Origin: an uncultured Alphaproteobacteria bacterium
Lineage (GTDB): Bacteria; Pseudomonadota; Alphaproteobacteria; RF32; CAG-239
DNA length: 64,000 nucleotides
Assembly (NCBI GenBank): GCA_910587405.1
Contig: CAJUKS010000006.1
Span: 49,989 to 113,988, forward strand
Direction: 5' to 3'
In this document: positions 30,445 through 39,167 of the stretch, piece by piece
How the letters are laid out: every line of letters starts with the position of its first letter
How positions within the stretch are numbered: the stretch's first letter is position 1
Notes under the pieces: model-generated
What the model saw: the letters and a program-made list of their open reading frames with translations, nothing else
Database searches by the model: none
What the model was told of the DNA's origin: nothing
Program-made: the position numbers and the translations under genes

Positions 30445-32934
30445 CTAAATTTTATCGTTTAACTTTGATACATGTAAACTTTGTAAAATTTCTTCAGAAA
30501 CTGTTTGTGATACATGAAGGACTTCAGATGATGAGATTTCTTTTTCAACCGTTTCTCTTAACTGTTGGTGTTGTAAAGTTGCAGAAGTCCTGTTTTCTAT
30601 GGTTGTTTCATTTTTCTTTTTTAACTTTTCTTTTATTTCTGCTATTTTGTTGTCCATCTTTTCTTTTGATGTTTTCGTATTTTCTTCCTCTTTTTTATTA
30701 TAAAAACTTTTATATAAACAACTGCTGATTTTTCGAGGAGATGTTTTTTTCTGTGTTATTCCCCATTGATTTTTTAAATGCATGTCAAGGTCAACATTTA
30801 CACTGGGAAATTTATCTTTTATGTCATAAATTATATCGCAAAATTCTTGATCCTTGTTATGGGATTTGATAGCCTCCCTTGATAAAATATCCACGATTTC
30901 TTGAGCATGTTCAGGATTTATTTCCAACAATTCACAAGTGATCTCCTGTAAAGATTTAAAATTCCCGTCTTTCGCAGTCAATAGCGGAAATTCTTTTTTA
31001 TACGTATCTTCACTTGATTGCCAAAATCCTGTTGTCCGATTGTTTTCAAATTTCTGTATAATATGTTCCAGAGTATGAAAGTCATGAGTTTGCGAATAAT
31101 CATCTATCATTTTATTAATTTGATAATGTTCATTGTTGATAACTTTTGCTCTATCAATTACCACCAGAGGAATATCAAATTGTGAAGCGGCTTTTAAGGT
31201 TTCTTTATAAGATTCAGAGCTTTTAAATTCAGATGAGTTCAAACTGTCGGCAATATAAATCAAATAATTGGGTTGTTTTTTCTGACCGGTGCTGTCAAAC
31301 CGATCCCAATTAGTTTCATTACCGTCTGTACGAGTATTGTTAATTTGCTCTCTGGGTGATAAAAAACGGGCCCCGGAACCTTCGCAATTGCGCATCGATT
31401 TCTTCTTATCCATTTCGCCTGCGGTATCAAACATAACATTAAACGTTATGGATGCCATATCCCATGGCGCCGATGCAACCAAAGCATCTGTATCAAATTG
31501 TGTAAAGCCATAACAAACAGAATTCTCTTTGGCAATTTCCAAAGCATCATTGGCAATCAACCTCGTACAAAAAACGTGACTTTGCCTTAATGGTCTGTTC
31601 CATTTATCTTTGTACGATTTATCGCCTTCGGCTGAGTCGGAAAAAGCTCCCACCACATGGGAACACATGGTGAAATTGACACCGGCATCGTAAACCGAAA
31701 TTTGCTTGCCGTTTATGGTTTCTGTACCTATTTTGTCCTGTTCCCGAGGATGGTAAAATGCTTGATTATACATTTCGGCAAAACATCTTCTGAATTGATT
31801 GTCAATTTCTCCAAAAGTTTGCTTCTTTTCTCCGTTGATAGCAAATTTAACATTTAAGGCATCTTCTTTTGTCGGGGCCATGATAAGTTTAGTCAGAGAT
31901 TCAAGCATCGCGTGATTTTGTTCGTTGCCGATTTTTTCATCTGAATTCAAAATTGCCCAACCGTATTTTTGACAAAGCAATTTAGCTTGAGATAAACTGA
32001 TGCCGTATTCTTGCTCACATCTGACAAACTTAACTCTGTCAAGAGGGGACATATTTTTCAGGGCATCGGTTAAATTTTCATCCTTTTCAGGTGCTGTAAG
32101 AATTTGTCGGCACACCGAATTTTTTATATGATGGTAATCTTTAACCTGCTCGAGGGAACGAATGCCAAAATAATTATCATCAGAAGCCAGAATAACGTTT
32201 AATGTTTCCAAATCCGAACAAGAGCCATTAGCCGCATTCTGTACCAACTCGGAAAACTGCGGGTTGAGCATCCCATCTACAATAGCATTGGTTGAAGATG
32301 CCCAGTTTTCTCCACGCGCCGATGCTATTTTACAGCATGCGACAAATAGTTGATATCTGTTGTCGTCTAAAGATAACAGTTTATCCTGAAAATCTTTGTC
32401 ACAGGCAATGCGGGAAAATTGCACAAAAGAAAAATTTTCTATATATTTAGGCTGTAATAAAGATTGGTTTAAAGTTTCAAATATATCTTCATTTATGGCA
32501 TAAAGTTGTTTGATGTAATCACAACCGGCTTGATTTATATTTGTTTGCGGGTCATATGCCTGCAGTTTTTCTTCAAAAGTTTTGGGTATGATGGTCTCTG
32601 AAGATACTTCATTATCATCAAAACCCCACTCGTTTCCAAATTCATCATCAGTATGAGTTGGCGTCAGGTTATTATTTTCGTCAAAGATACTGTCGTCTAT
32701 CCCATTGAGAAAATCCCAGCCGTCATTCAAAGAGGTTTGAGACCGGCTTTCTTCTTCATTCTTAACAAAATCCTGTTTCCAGTCATTTTCACTGTTTTCC
32801 TGAAATGATGCTTCCTCCTCATTATCAAAGGAAATCCACTCATCTTCTCCAAAATCTAAATCTGGGTTTATCTTTTCCGAAGCTGTACCGGTTTCTATTT
32901 CGTCATTGAAACTATTTTTAGCAATATCAATCAT
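30445..32934 (-). CDS. Large unknown protein, 829 residues, AT-rich accessory gene
   Basis: Start ATG at 32934 (AGAGG seven bases upstream) rather than an open frame running back into the tRNA-flanking repeat. The first about 130 residues are very acidic and disordered-looking (FGEDEWISFDNEEEASF). A helical middle follows. At about 520-600 there is an alpha/beta-like core with FLSPREQINNTRTDGN, NWDRFDSTG, PNYLIYIADSL and IPLVVIDRAKV, which looks like an enzymatic Rossmann-type fold. The tail (about 740-829) is basic and then charged coiled coil (KMDNKIAEIKEKLKKKNE). No signal peptide or membrane segment. I recall similar SPREQ/PNYLIYI blocks in other large uncharacterised proteins but cannot name the family. 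AT-rich composition suggests transfer; an effector-like or anti-phage role is speculation. Confidence 0.7.
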   Translation of the reverse strand: MIDIAKNSFNDEIETGTASEKINPDLDFGEDEWISFDNEEEASFQENSENDWKQDFVKNEEESRSQTSLNDGWDFLNGIDDSIFDENNNLTPTHTDDEFGNEWGFDDNEVSSETIIPKTFEEKLQAYDPQTNINQAGCDYIKQLYAINEDIFETLNQSLLQPKYIENFSFVQFSRIACDKDFQDKLLSLDDNRYQLFVACCKIASARGENWASSTNAIVDGMLNPQFSELVQNAANGSCSDLETLNVILASDDNYFGIRSLEQVKDYHHIKNSVCRQILTAPEKDENLTDALKNMSPLDRVKFVRCEQEYGISLSQAKLLCQKYGWAILNSDEKIGNEQNHAMLESLTKLIMAPTKEDALNVKFAINGEKKQTFGEIDNQFRRCFAEMYNQAFYHPREQDKIGTETINGKQISVYDAGVNFTMCSHVVGAFSDSAEGDKSYKDKWNRPLRQSHVFCTRLIANDALEIAKENSVCYGFTQFDTDALVASAPWDMASITFNVMFDTAGEMDKKKSMRNCEGSGARFLSPREQINNTRTDGNETNWDRFDSTGQKKQPNYLIYIADSLNSSEFKSSESYKETLKAASQFDIPLVVIDRAKVINNEHYQINKMIDDYSQTHDFHTLEHIIQKFENNRTTGFWQSSEDTYKKEFPLLTAKDGNFKSLQEITCELLEINPEHAQEIVDILSREAIKSHNKDQEFCDIIYDIKDKFPSVNVDLDMHLKNQWGITQKKTSPRKISSCLYKSFYNKKEEENTKTSKEKMDNKIAEIKEKLKKKNETTIENRTSATLQHQQLRETVEKEISSSEVLHVSQTVSEEILQSLHVSKLNDKI

Positions 32935-33025
32935 AATATAACCTCTTTCTATAAAGGTAACACAAACAGTTACATGAGTCAATCTGCTCCAAACTCTGCT
33001 CGTTCGACTTCGGAAACACTTGAAT

Positions 33026-33059
33026 ACAAGAAAGCCCCCATATAGGAGAGCTTTCTTGT
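33026..33059. repeat. Hairpin next to the duplicated tRNA-Lys end
   Basis: CAAGAAAGC (33027-33035) and GCTTTCTTG (33050-33058) form a perfect 9-bp stem around a 14-base loop. No T-run follows on either strand, so it is a hairpin of unknown role, or a decayed terminator, rather than a clear terminator. Confidence 0.5.
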
Positions 33060-33061
33060 CG

Positions 33062-33080
33062 TGGTGAGCCCGACGGGATT
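33062..33080 (-). repeat. 19-bp duplication of the tRNA-Lys 3' end (att-like)
   Basis: The 19 bases are identical to the last 19 bases (including CCA) of the tRNA-Lys at 33251-33326, in the same orientation. Identity stops exactly inside the T-arm. This is the pattern left by site-specific integration at a tRNA 3' end. The roughly 170 bases between the copies hold hairpins, including GAACCC/GGGTTC near 33173-33195, and no clear gene. Confidence 0.65.
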
Positions 33081-33212
33081 GTCCGCGACATTGTTTGCGC
33101 AATGCTTGTTCCACGGCGCTCATTTGCGTTCGCTCACCGGCATGCTGCCGCCTGCCTTTCGCTTGTCGTCGAACCCCTTTTTCATGGGTTCGTCTTCCAC
33201 CGTATTTCAACC

Positions 33213-33248
33213 AATAAAAAAATCCCTCCGCAAGGGAAGGATTTTTTC
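33213..33248 (-). terminator. Terminator after tRNA-Lys
   Basis: On the minus strand AAAAAATCC and GGATTTTTT-type arms with an inner CCC/GGG pairing, followed by a T-run, directly downstream of the tRNA. Confidence 0.75.
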
Positions 33249-33250
33249 AT

Positions 33251-33326
33251 TGGTGAGCCCGACGGGATTCGAACCCATGACCCTTTGATTAAAAGTCAAA
33301 TGCTCTACCGACTGAGCTACGGGCCC
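33251..33326 (-). tRNA. tRNA-Lys (anticodon UUU)
   Basis: 76 nt with encoded CCA. The acceptor stem GGGCCCG pairs with CGGGCTC (one G-U). The D-arm has GTAGCTCAGTCGGTAGAGC, the anticodon loop CTTTTAA gives UUU at 33291-33293, and the T-arm has GGGTTCGAATCCC. All stems close. It is the likely target site for the flanking AT-rich accessory region. Confidence 0.97.
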
Positions 33327-33487
33327 TCATCAACAACGAAGCAAGGTATAATAGATAAAAAACAGTTAGTCAATAAAAAAAATTCAAAAAAATTAAAAAT
33401 TGTAAAAAATAGTTTATTTGTTAAAAATTGTATGTTATCATCCATTTCAAATTTGATTATTAAACTTTGTTTTTAAGGATTTGGGAT

Positions 33488-33802
33488 ATGTCAGATAGTA
33501 AGAATTCACAGCAGGCCGGACGTTATGATATGCTGCAGAATGCTGCCGGAGAGATACTGATTATTATCGAATACCGCGAGGGAGGCCCGGAAAATCCGCG
33601 TCTGGTTTATGACGGCGGCGAACAGGCTTTGTTATACCGCAGCCGCGAAAGCGCTTTCATGCTGAATTCTATTGCTGCCGAAGCTCGGATGCCGTTAAAA
33701 TCGGTTAACGAAGTGTTGATGGTCGAAATTGAAAATGACGACGTTGCCCGCGAATACAAAGTTCCGGTCCGTGTGGTTAAAAACCTGCAGGCGTTGGCAT
33801 AA
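33488..33802 (+). CDS. Hypothetical protein, 104 residues
   Basis: A small soluble protein with an apparent alpha/beta layout (EILIIIEYREGG, RLVYDGGEQALLYRS, AREYKVPVRVVKNL). No family is recognised. The start at 33488 (MSDSKNSQ) is preferred to an upstream codon at 33467 because AAGGAT lies upstream and the extension is AT-rich leader. It sits between tRNA-Lys and the NuoL-like gene and ends at a weak terminator, so it is monocistronic. Base composition matches the core genes. Function unknown. Confidence 0.6.
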   Translation: MSDSKNSQQAGRYDMLQNAAGEILIIIEYREGGPENPRLVYDGGEQALLYRSRESAFMLNSIAAEARMPLKSVNEVLMVEIENDDVAREYKVPVRVVKNLQALA

Positions 33803-33832
33803 AACGGGCGACGATAAACGATAATTTGGATG

Positions 33833-33859
33833 AGGGCTTTAAAAGCCCTTATTTCTTGT
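33833..33859 (+). terminator. Weak terminator before the nuoL-like gene
   Basis: AGGGCT pairs with AGCCCT over TTAAA, followed by TTATTTCTT. The T-run is interrupted, so termination may be partial. Confidence 0.55.
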
Positions 33860-33898
33860 TATTATACACAGCTGTAATATAAAAAGACGGAAGAATAT

Positions 33899-35551
33899 AT
33901 GCTGGTAAATTTGCTCTTTTTGATTTTGGGTGCCGGACTGGTTTCGGAACTGGTTCCGAAAAACCGGCTGCCGGTCTTGTGGTCGTTGTTTTCTTCCGCG
34001 GCGGTCATGTACTTCATTTACCGGCTTTATCTGTTGGGCGCCGCGCCCGACTTCCGGCTGGTTTATCCGTGGCTCAAAATTCCCAATCTGTCGATAAATC
34101 TCGAAATCACGGTTAATGCTCACAATATTTATCTGGTGTCGGCGCTGTTGGCTTTGGCCCTGCTGGTGTTAATACAAAACACTTTTGGTTCCGAGACTGC
34201 CAAAAATGCTTTAAACGGCCTGGTGCTGCTTAACTTGTTGTCTGCCCTGATGCTTGTTTTTGCGGCAAATTATATTCAAATGCTGGTGGCGGTGGGCGTT
34301 TCCGACGTGCTGGTGTTCAGTATTATCAATAATGTCGAAGCCAAAAAAAGGTATATTTATGCCAACTTTTTGGCTGATATCGGTTTGGTAAGCATTTTTG
34401 CGGTTATTTTGGGACAAAGCGGCAATATTGAGCTCGGACCCTTGGCCGATTATGCGCGACTCGGCCAGCATAAAGACTTTGTGGCCATTATGCTGTTGTT
34501 GTGTATTTTTATTAAGACCGGCCTGTTTTTGTTTCAGGGGACTTATACCGGCCTTCGGTTGCTGGGTTTTAACCGCCTGAATTTAATTTTGTTTACCGCC
34601 ACGCCGTTAACCGGTTATCTGTTGTTGTTAAAAACCGAGTCGCTTTTGACGATTTCGGCCTATTCGTATCCGTTGTTGAAAATATTTGCGCTGGCTTCGA
34701 TTTTGTGGGGCGCTTACGGAGCACTGATTATTGACAATCTTCGTCAGAAAGCGGTTTATTTTGCCCTGATGTTCTGGGGACTGGTATATGCTTTTGCGGC
34801 TTTTGGCAGCCGGTTGGCTTCTTTGGATTTTGCCATGCTTCTGATGGCGGCGTTTTTGTTCAGTCAAATTTTATTGTTGATCAGTGTTGCCGCCTCAAAC
34901 GAAAACATGGTATCGGAAATGGGCGGTTTTATCAAAAACCTCAAATTCACTTTTTTACTTATTGTCACGGTCTTATCGGCTTATTTCAGTGCGCTGTTGA
35001 TGTTGCAACCGGACAATATCCGGTTGGTGTGGGGATATATTGTGGTGTTTGGCCTCGTGTCTTCTCACATTATCGGCCAGGTTTTGCTTGGGGAGAGCCA
35101 TGCGGACGAACGGGTGCAGGCGATGCTGCATAATCCTCCGGCGTTGATGTGGCTGCCGGTGGCGTGTATGGCCGCCGGAATGGGGTATTATTTTCGGATT
35201 GCGCCGTTTTATTTGGTCCCGGTGTTGGGCGGCTGGTTGTTGTTGTTTGCGGTACGCCCCCTGCGTAAACTCGACCGCTGGTATGAGAGTGATATCGTGC
35301 AGGAAGCAGATTATCTGAATGCGCTTTACGAATTGCTGATCATTACGCCGATAAAGGTCATCGGCCGGGTCTTGTGGTTAACGGTGGATTTCATTTTTAT
35401 CGAAAGAACCATCATCAATTCGGTTCAAAATGCGCTGAAATTTATGATCTTTATTTTCCGTCGTATTCATTCGGGAACTCTCGGCGGGGCAATTTTGTTT
35501 ATTCTGCTGGGATTTGCGGTGATCTGGTGGAGTTGGCGGTATGGAGGCTGA
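33899..35551 (+). CDS. Divergent NuoL-like membrane protein
   Basis: 550 residues, about 14 membrane segments, shorter than NuoL (about 610-680). Position and length identify it as NuoL-derived: it is followed by NuoM- and NuoN-like genes, birA and RNase J, the ancestral 3' end of the alphaproteobacterial nuo operon. The core proton-channel signature of NuoL (GKSAQ...[26 protein letters not shown]) is almost gone; the equivalent stretch reads FIKTGLFLFQGTYTGLRLLG, keeping one lysine. The long C-terminal lateral helix seems present (about 460-520, KVIGRVLWLTVDF). It may be a vestigial or repurposed ion-translocating subunit. The family is certain only through context. Confidence 0.72.
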   Translation: MLVNLLFLILGAGLVSELVPKNRLPVLWSLFSSAAVMYFIYRLYLLGAAPDFRLVYPWLKIPNLSINLEITVNAHNIYLVSALLALALLVLIQNTFGSETAKNALNGLVLLNLLSALMLVFAANYIQMLVAVGVSDVLVFSIINNVEAKKRYIYANFLADIGLVSIFAVILGQSGNIELGPLADYARLGQHKDFVAIMLLLCIFIKTGLFLFQGTYTGLRLLGFNRLNLILFTATPLTGYLLLLKTESLLTISAYSYPLLKIFALASILWGAYGALIIDNLRQKAVYFALMFWGLVYAFAAFGSRLASLDFAMLLMAAFLFSQILLLISVAASNENMVSEMGGFIKNLKFTFLLIVTVLSAYFSALLMLQPDNIRLVWGYIVVFGLVSSHIIGQVLLGESHADERVQAMLHNPPALMWLPVACMAAGMGYYFRIAPFYLVPVLGGWLLLFAVRPLRKLDRWYESDIVQEADYLNALYELLIITPIKVIGRVLWLTVDFIFIERTIINSVQNALKFMIFIFRRIHSGTLGGAILFILLGFAVIWWSWRYGG

Positions 35552-35554
35552 CAA

Positions 35555-36997
35555 ATGGAAAATCTGAGTTCACTGGTAAATGCCGTCATTATGGTGCCGT
35601 TGTTGGGCGCGCTGTTTGCTTCGCTTTCGCGCGAAGGCGCCCGCAAAACGGCGGGAAACGCTCTCGCGGTCGGCATTTTTACCGTTCTTTCCAACCTGGT
35701 GGTTTTGTGGCGTACCGCATTGCAGGTGGATGTCAGCAAAGACGGCTGGCAGGTGGTGGAAAAATTTAACTGGCTCGAGAATCCGAAAATTGAATTGGTT
35801 TTCGGCATAGATATTTTTTCTCTGATGCTGATTGCCGCCGTTCATCTGGCGGTTTTGCTGGGTATGATCGGGGTTCGTCACAATACCTACCGCCAAAAGG
35901 CGTTGATCGTCTTTTCGCTGATGTTCCTCAGCATGATCAGCGGTTACTTTCTGGCATCCGATTTCTTTTCTTTTTATATCTTTTTTGAAGCGATGCTGTT
36001 GCCGTTGTTCATGTTGATCGGGATATTCGGCGATATCAAAAAACAGCCGGTGTTGTACCGGTTTTTCCTTTATAACCTGTTGGGTGCGGTATTTTTGTTT
36101 ATTGCGCTGGTCGTTTTATACAACTATCAAAACGTCAGTATCCGTGAAGTCAGCCGGATTGTTTTGGGACGCCGATGGGAAGTGTTGGTGTGGGGCTCTA
36201 TTTTTATTGCTTTTTTGTCGCGGATTCCGGTTTGGCCGTTTCATTATTGGATTGCCTCGGTAAACGTCAACATCTCCAACCCGCTGGTTTTTATCGTTGC
36301 CAACCTTATTCCGTTGAGCGGCGTTTACGGTCTGGTGCGCTTTTTTCCCGTCAATGCGCCGGAAGCGCTGGATCCTTACCTGTTGGTTCTGGAAGTCATC
36401 AGCATCGTCACCATGCTGATGATTGCGCTGATCGGATTTGCCAAGCGTGATATTCAGTACAAAATATTTGCTTATATGACGGTTTATTACATTATGTATC
36501 TGCTGGGGGCTTTGTTGCCGACTGATGCCTTGTTGATGAATATCGGCTTTTCGCTCTTTTCCTATCTGATCATTATGGCGGCGCTGGAAGTGATGGTTGC
36601 CCATATTGACAACGAACGTCAATGCAACGAGATCAGCGAATGCGGCATTTTGTGCAGTATCCGCCGCACGTCGTGGGTGTTCTCTTTTTTGATTTTGGCC
36701 GCCATCGGTATGCCGTTGTCGTCGATGTTTTTAAATAATATGGTGATTTTTGCCGGATTGCTGAAATTTAATATCCAAATGGCCGTTTGTATTTTGTTGG
36801 CAATTATCTTAAGTTCGGTCAGTTTGCTGCAACAGTTGTTTTATCTTAAGTATCCGCCCGATACCGAAGAAGCCTTGCCGGTTCCGAACGGCGAATGTAC
36901 GGCGGCGGATATTTCGCCGCGGATTTTTGCGGTGATGCTGCTGACGGCGGCGCTGCTGATTTTGTCATTTGTCAATCCGTTGTGGTTTATCGGTTAG
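35555..36997 (+). CDS. Divergent NuoM-like membrane protein
   Basis: 480 residues, about 14 membrane segments, near the usual NuoM length. Retained: YIFFEAMLLPLFMLIGIFG, with the essential channel glutamate. Altered: the canonical KxPxxPFHTWLPDAHxxAPT motif reads RIPVWPFHYWIASVNVNIS, with Arg for the first Lys and loss of the acidic residue. The later AQxDLKKLIAYSSVSHM motif reads AKRDIQYKIFAYMTVYYI. Thus homology is clear while proton-path residues are partly lost. It starts 4 bp after the NuoL-like gene and lies 10 bp before the NuoN-like gene. Whether it pumps ions is unknown. Confidence 0.85.
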   Translation: MENLSSLVNAVIMVPLLGALFASLSREGARKTAGNALAVGIFTVLSNLVVLWRTALQVDVSKDGWQVVEKFNWLENPKIELVFGIDIFSLMLIAAVHLAVLLGMIGVRHNTYRQKALIVFSLMFLSMISGYFLASDFFSFYIFFEAMLLPLFMLIGIFGDIKKQPVLYRFFLYNLLGAVFLFIALVVLYNYQNVSIREVSRIVLGRRWEVLVWGSIFIAFLSRIPVWPFHYWIASVNVNISNPLVFIVANLIPLSGVYGLVRFFPVNAPEALDPYLLVLEVISIVTMLMIALIGFAKRDIQYKIFAYMTVYYIMYLLGALLPTDALLMNIGFSLFSYLIIMAALEVMVAHIDNERQCNEISECGILCSIRRTSWVFSFLILAAIGMPLSSMFLNNMVIFAGLLKFNIQMAVCILLAIILSSVSLLQQLFYLKYPPDTEEALPVPNGECTAADISPRIFAVMLLTAALLILSFVNPLWFIG

Positions 36998-37006
36998 GAG
37001 AAAAAT

Positions 37007-38425
37007 ATGCTGGTTAATTATATTGCCTTGCTGCCGGAAGTCGTTTTGATCCTCGGAATGATCTTGAGCCTGGGGGTACGCGGACTGCGCCGCGGCAACA
37101 CGCCGAAGACCTTTTTTACGATGGCTAAATGGACGATTGTCGTAACAATGATACTGACGGCGGTTTTTTATAATCAGAACGCCGGTGCATATTTCAGCAA
37201 CAATAATTATACAACCTTGTTTAAAGTGATTATCTGCATTTTTACCTTGTGGTGGAGTTCGTTGTCGCTGAAGCGCTTTCAAAGCCGTAACATCTCCAGT
37301 TTTGCCTTTTACTTTTTGATATTGTTCTATTTGCTCTGTTTTTCGCTGGCGATTTCCGCCCGTTCGCTGTGGGTGTTGGCCGCGGCCTTAATTCCGTGTC
37401 AGCTGCTCAATTATCCGTTGTTGAAAATTGATGCCGAAGAACAGTTCTATCCGCGCTTTCGCCGTTATCTGCTGTTTGCCTTTCTGTTTTCGGCCGCTCT
37501 GGCTGCCGGCGTTGCCGCATTGCAGCATTATGCGGGTATGGTCGATTATGCCGGGTTGGAAGATTTTCTGAACCAAACGCCGTCTCCCGCATGGCAGATT
37601 GAAGTTTCGTTTGTGCTGATCATGGTGTTTTTCTTGTTTGCGCTGGGCGTGGCGCCGTTTCATTTTTGGTTTGCCGAAGTGGTCTCGGGCGCTATTTTAC
37701 CGGTCGGCGGCTATTTGACGGTAGTGCCGGTGTTTGCTTATTTTGCCTGCCTGATCAATTTGATTGTCAATGTTTTTTATCCGCTTTATGACTGGTTTAT
37801 GCCGGCATTGCTGATGTTTGGCGTATTGTCGGTCTTTATCGGTGCGATCGGGGCCAACAGCGAAGATAACCTGCGCCGTATTTTTGCCTATGCCAGCCTT
37901 TATTATACCGGCGTTCTGATTATTGCGGCGGCGGATGTCAATGATCAGAGCCTGCTCGGTGCTTTCGTTTATCTGCTGGTATATATCATGGCGATTTTCG
38001 GTGTGTATACGGTGTTTTTCGGTTGCCGCAGCAAGGGAGAATATTTGCGGGAATTGAGCGAAATCCGCGGCCTTTCGACTCAGCGGCCGTTTGTGGCCGC
38101 CGCGTTGCTGGTGTATATGATTTCTCTGATCGGCACGCCGCCGCTTTTGGGCTTTTTGGGCAAACTGTCGGTAATCAATGCTTTGGTAACCGGAGGCAGC
38201 TACGGCTTGATGGCGGTGATCGCGTTTTCGATGCTGATTTTGGTCTATGCCTACCTCAAAATCATCACCGTTATCTATTTTGAGCCGCGCAACATTAGCT
38301 TTGACAGAGTCGACAAAGGGGTGTATATATATCTGGCGGTTAATATACTGCTGATCGCAATCACTGTGTTAAATCCCAAATATCTGATGCACGATGTTGA
38401 AATGATGCTGGTGGCAATTTTGTAA
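37007..38425 (+). CDS. Divergent NuoN-like membrane protein
   Basis: 472 residues with about 14 membrane segments. NuoN hallmarks are recognisable in altered form: FALGVAPFHFWFAEVVSGAI for the FKxAxVPFHxWxPDVYEGAPT motif, and NLRRIFAYASLYYTGVLIIA for NLKRLLAYSSIAHAGYILVG. The conserved lysine before the PFH motif and the PT of the PDVYEG loop are not conserved. AGGAGAAAAAT precedes the ATG at 37007. Third member of the L-M-N trio and immediately upstream of birA, exactly as in complete nuo operons. Confidence 0.82.
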   Translation: MLVNYIALLPEVVLILGMILSLGVRGLRRGNTPKTFFTMAKWTIVVTMILTAVFYNQNAGAYFSNNNYTTLFKVIICIFTLWWSSLSLKRFQSRNISSFAFYFLILFYLLCFSLAISARSLWVLAAALIPCQLLNYPLLKIDAEEQFYPRFRRYLLFAFLFSAALAAGVAALQHYAGMVDYAGLEDFLNQTPSPAWQIEVSFVLIMVFFLFALGVAPFHFWFAEVVSGAILPVGGYLTVVPVFAYFACLINLIVNVFYPLYDWFMPALLMFGVLSVFIGAIGANSEDNLRRIFAYASLYYTGVLIIAAADVNDQSLLGAFVYLLVYIMAIFGVYTVFFGCRSKGEYLRELSEIRGLSTQRPFVAAALLVYMISLIGTPPLLGFLGKLSVINALVTGGSYGLMAVIAFSMLILVYAYLKIITVIYFEPRNISFDRVDKGVYIYLAVNILLIAITVLNPKYLMHDVEMMLVAIL

Positions 38426-38441
38426 GTGAGGAGCCCCGGAA

Positions 38442-39167
38442 ATGTGGCAATGTTTTGAATATGACGAACTGGGAAGCACCAACGACGAGGCGGTGCGTCT
38501 GTCAGCATCGGGAGACGGACGCTGTTTGGCGGTTACGGCCAAAAGACAGACCGCCGGTCGCGGACGCCGCGGACGCAACTGGCAGAGTTTGGAAGGCAAT
38601 TTGTTTTTGTCGCTGGCATTGCCGTTTGATCTGAAAAACTGCGGCGCTTTGGTGCTCGTTTCCGGGTTGGCGCTTTTGCAGGCGGTGAAACAACTCGATC
38701 CGTCGGCCGATATCGTCCTCAAATGGCCCAACGACGTCTTGTTAAACGGCGCTAAAATATCAGGTATCCTGTTAGAAAAAGGTGTCGGCGATTATATGAT
38801 TATCGGGATCGGCGTCAATTTGAAAGCCGCACCGGAAAACGGAACCCTTTACCGGGTGACCAGCCTGCTGCAGGCCGGGATAGTTACCGACTGCCGGGCA
38901 TTTATGGAGAAATATCTTAACTGCTTTGACGGGTTGTACGCCCTGTGGGCGCAAAAAGGGACCGCGGCGGTTGCCGCATTATGGCAGTCCTATGCCAAAG
39001 GAATCGGCGACCGAATTTGCGTGCGCACCGCCAAAGAAGAAAAAAACGGCATTTTTACCGGTCTTGACGATCAGGGAATGCTGATTTTGCAAACGCCCGT
39101 CGGCCGGGAAGTTATCAGTGCCGGAGATGTATTTTTTGAAGATGAAAGAAAAAGAGAAAATGATTAA
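38442..39167 (+). CDS. birA: Biotin-[acetyl-CoA-carboxylase] ligase, catalytic type
   Basis: 241 residues without the N-terminal helix-turn-helix of bifunctional BirA, so it is a ligase and not a repressor. Motifs: AGRGRRGRNW (ATP and biotin binding), LKWPNDVLLNGAKISGILLE and IIGIGVNL; a C-terminal SH3-like cap follows. It activates biotin and attaches it to the acetyl-CoA carboxylase carrier protein. Placement downstream of nuoN-like and overlapping the RNase J gene by 8 bp is the conserved alphaproteobacterial arrangement, here without the coaX gene that often lies between. Confidence 0.94.
   Translation: MWQCFEYDELGSTNDEAVRLSASGDGRCLAVTAKRQTAGRGRRGRNWQSLEGNLFLSLALPFDLKNCGALVLVSGLALLQAVKQLDPSADIVLKWPNDVLLNGAKISGILLEKGVGDYMIIGIGVNLKAAPENGTLYRVTSLLQAGIVTDCRAFMEKYLNCFDGLYALWAQKGTAAVAALWQSYAKGIGDRICVRTAKEEKNGIFTGLDDQGMLILQTPVGREVISAGDVFFEDERKREND

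Noticed and set aside
33026..33059. Canonical intrinsic terminator
   Set aside because: The stem is good but no T-run follows on either strand, so it is listed only as a hairpin.
33061..33288. Plus-strand open frame and the extended minus-strand frame through the tRNA flank
   Set aside because: They run across tRNA-Lys and its duplicated end, so the translated sequence is tRNA-derived; the large gene starts at 32934 instead.
33899..38425. Mrp-type cation antiporter or hydrogenase membrane arm instead of nuo
   Set aside because: The L-M-N order followed by birA and RNase J matches nuo operons, and no mrpB/C/E/F/G or hydrogenase gene is present.
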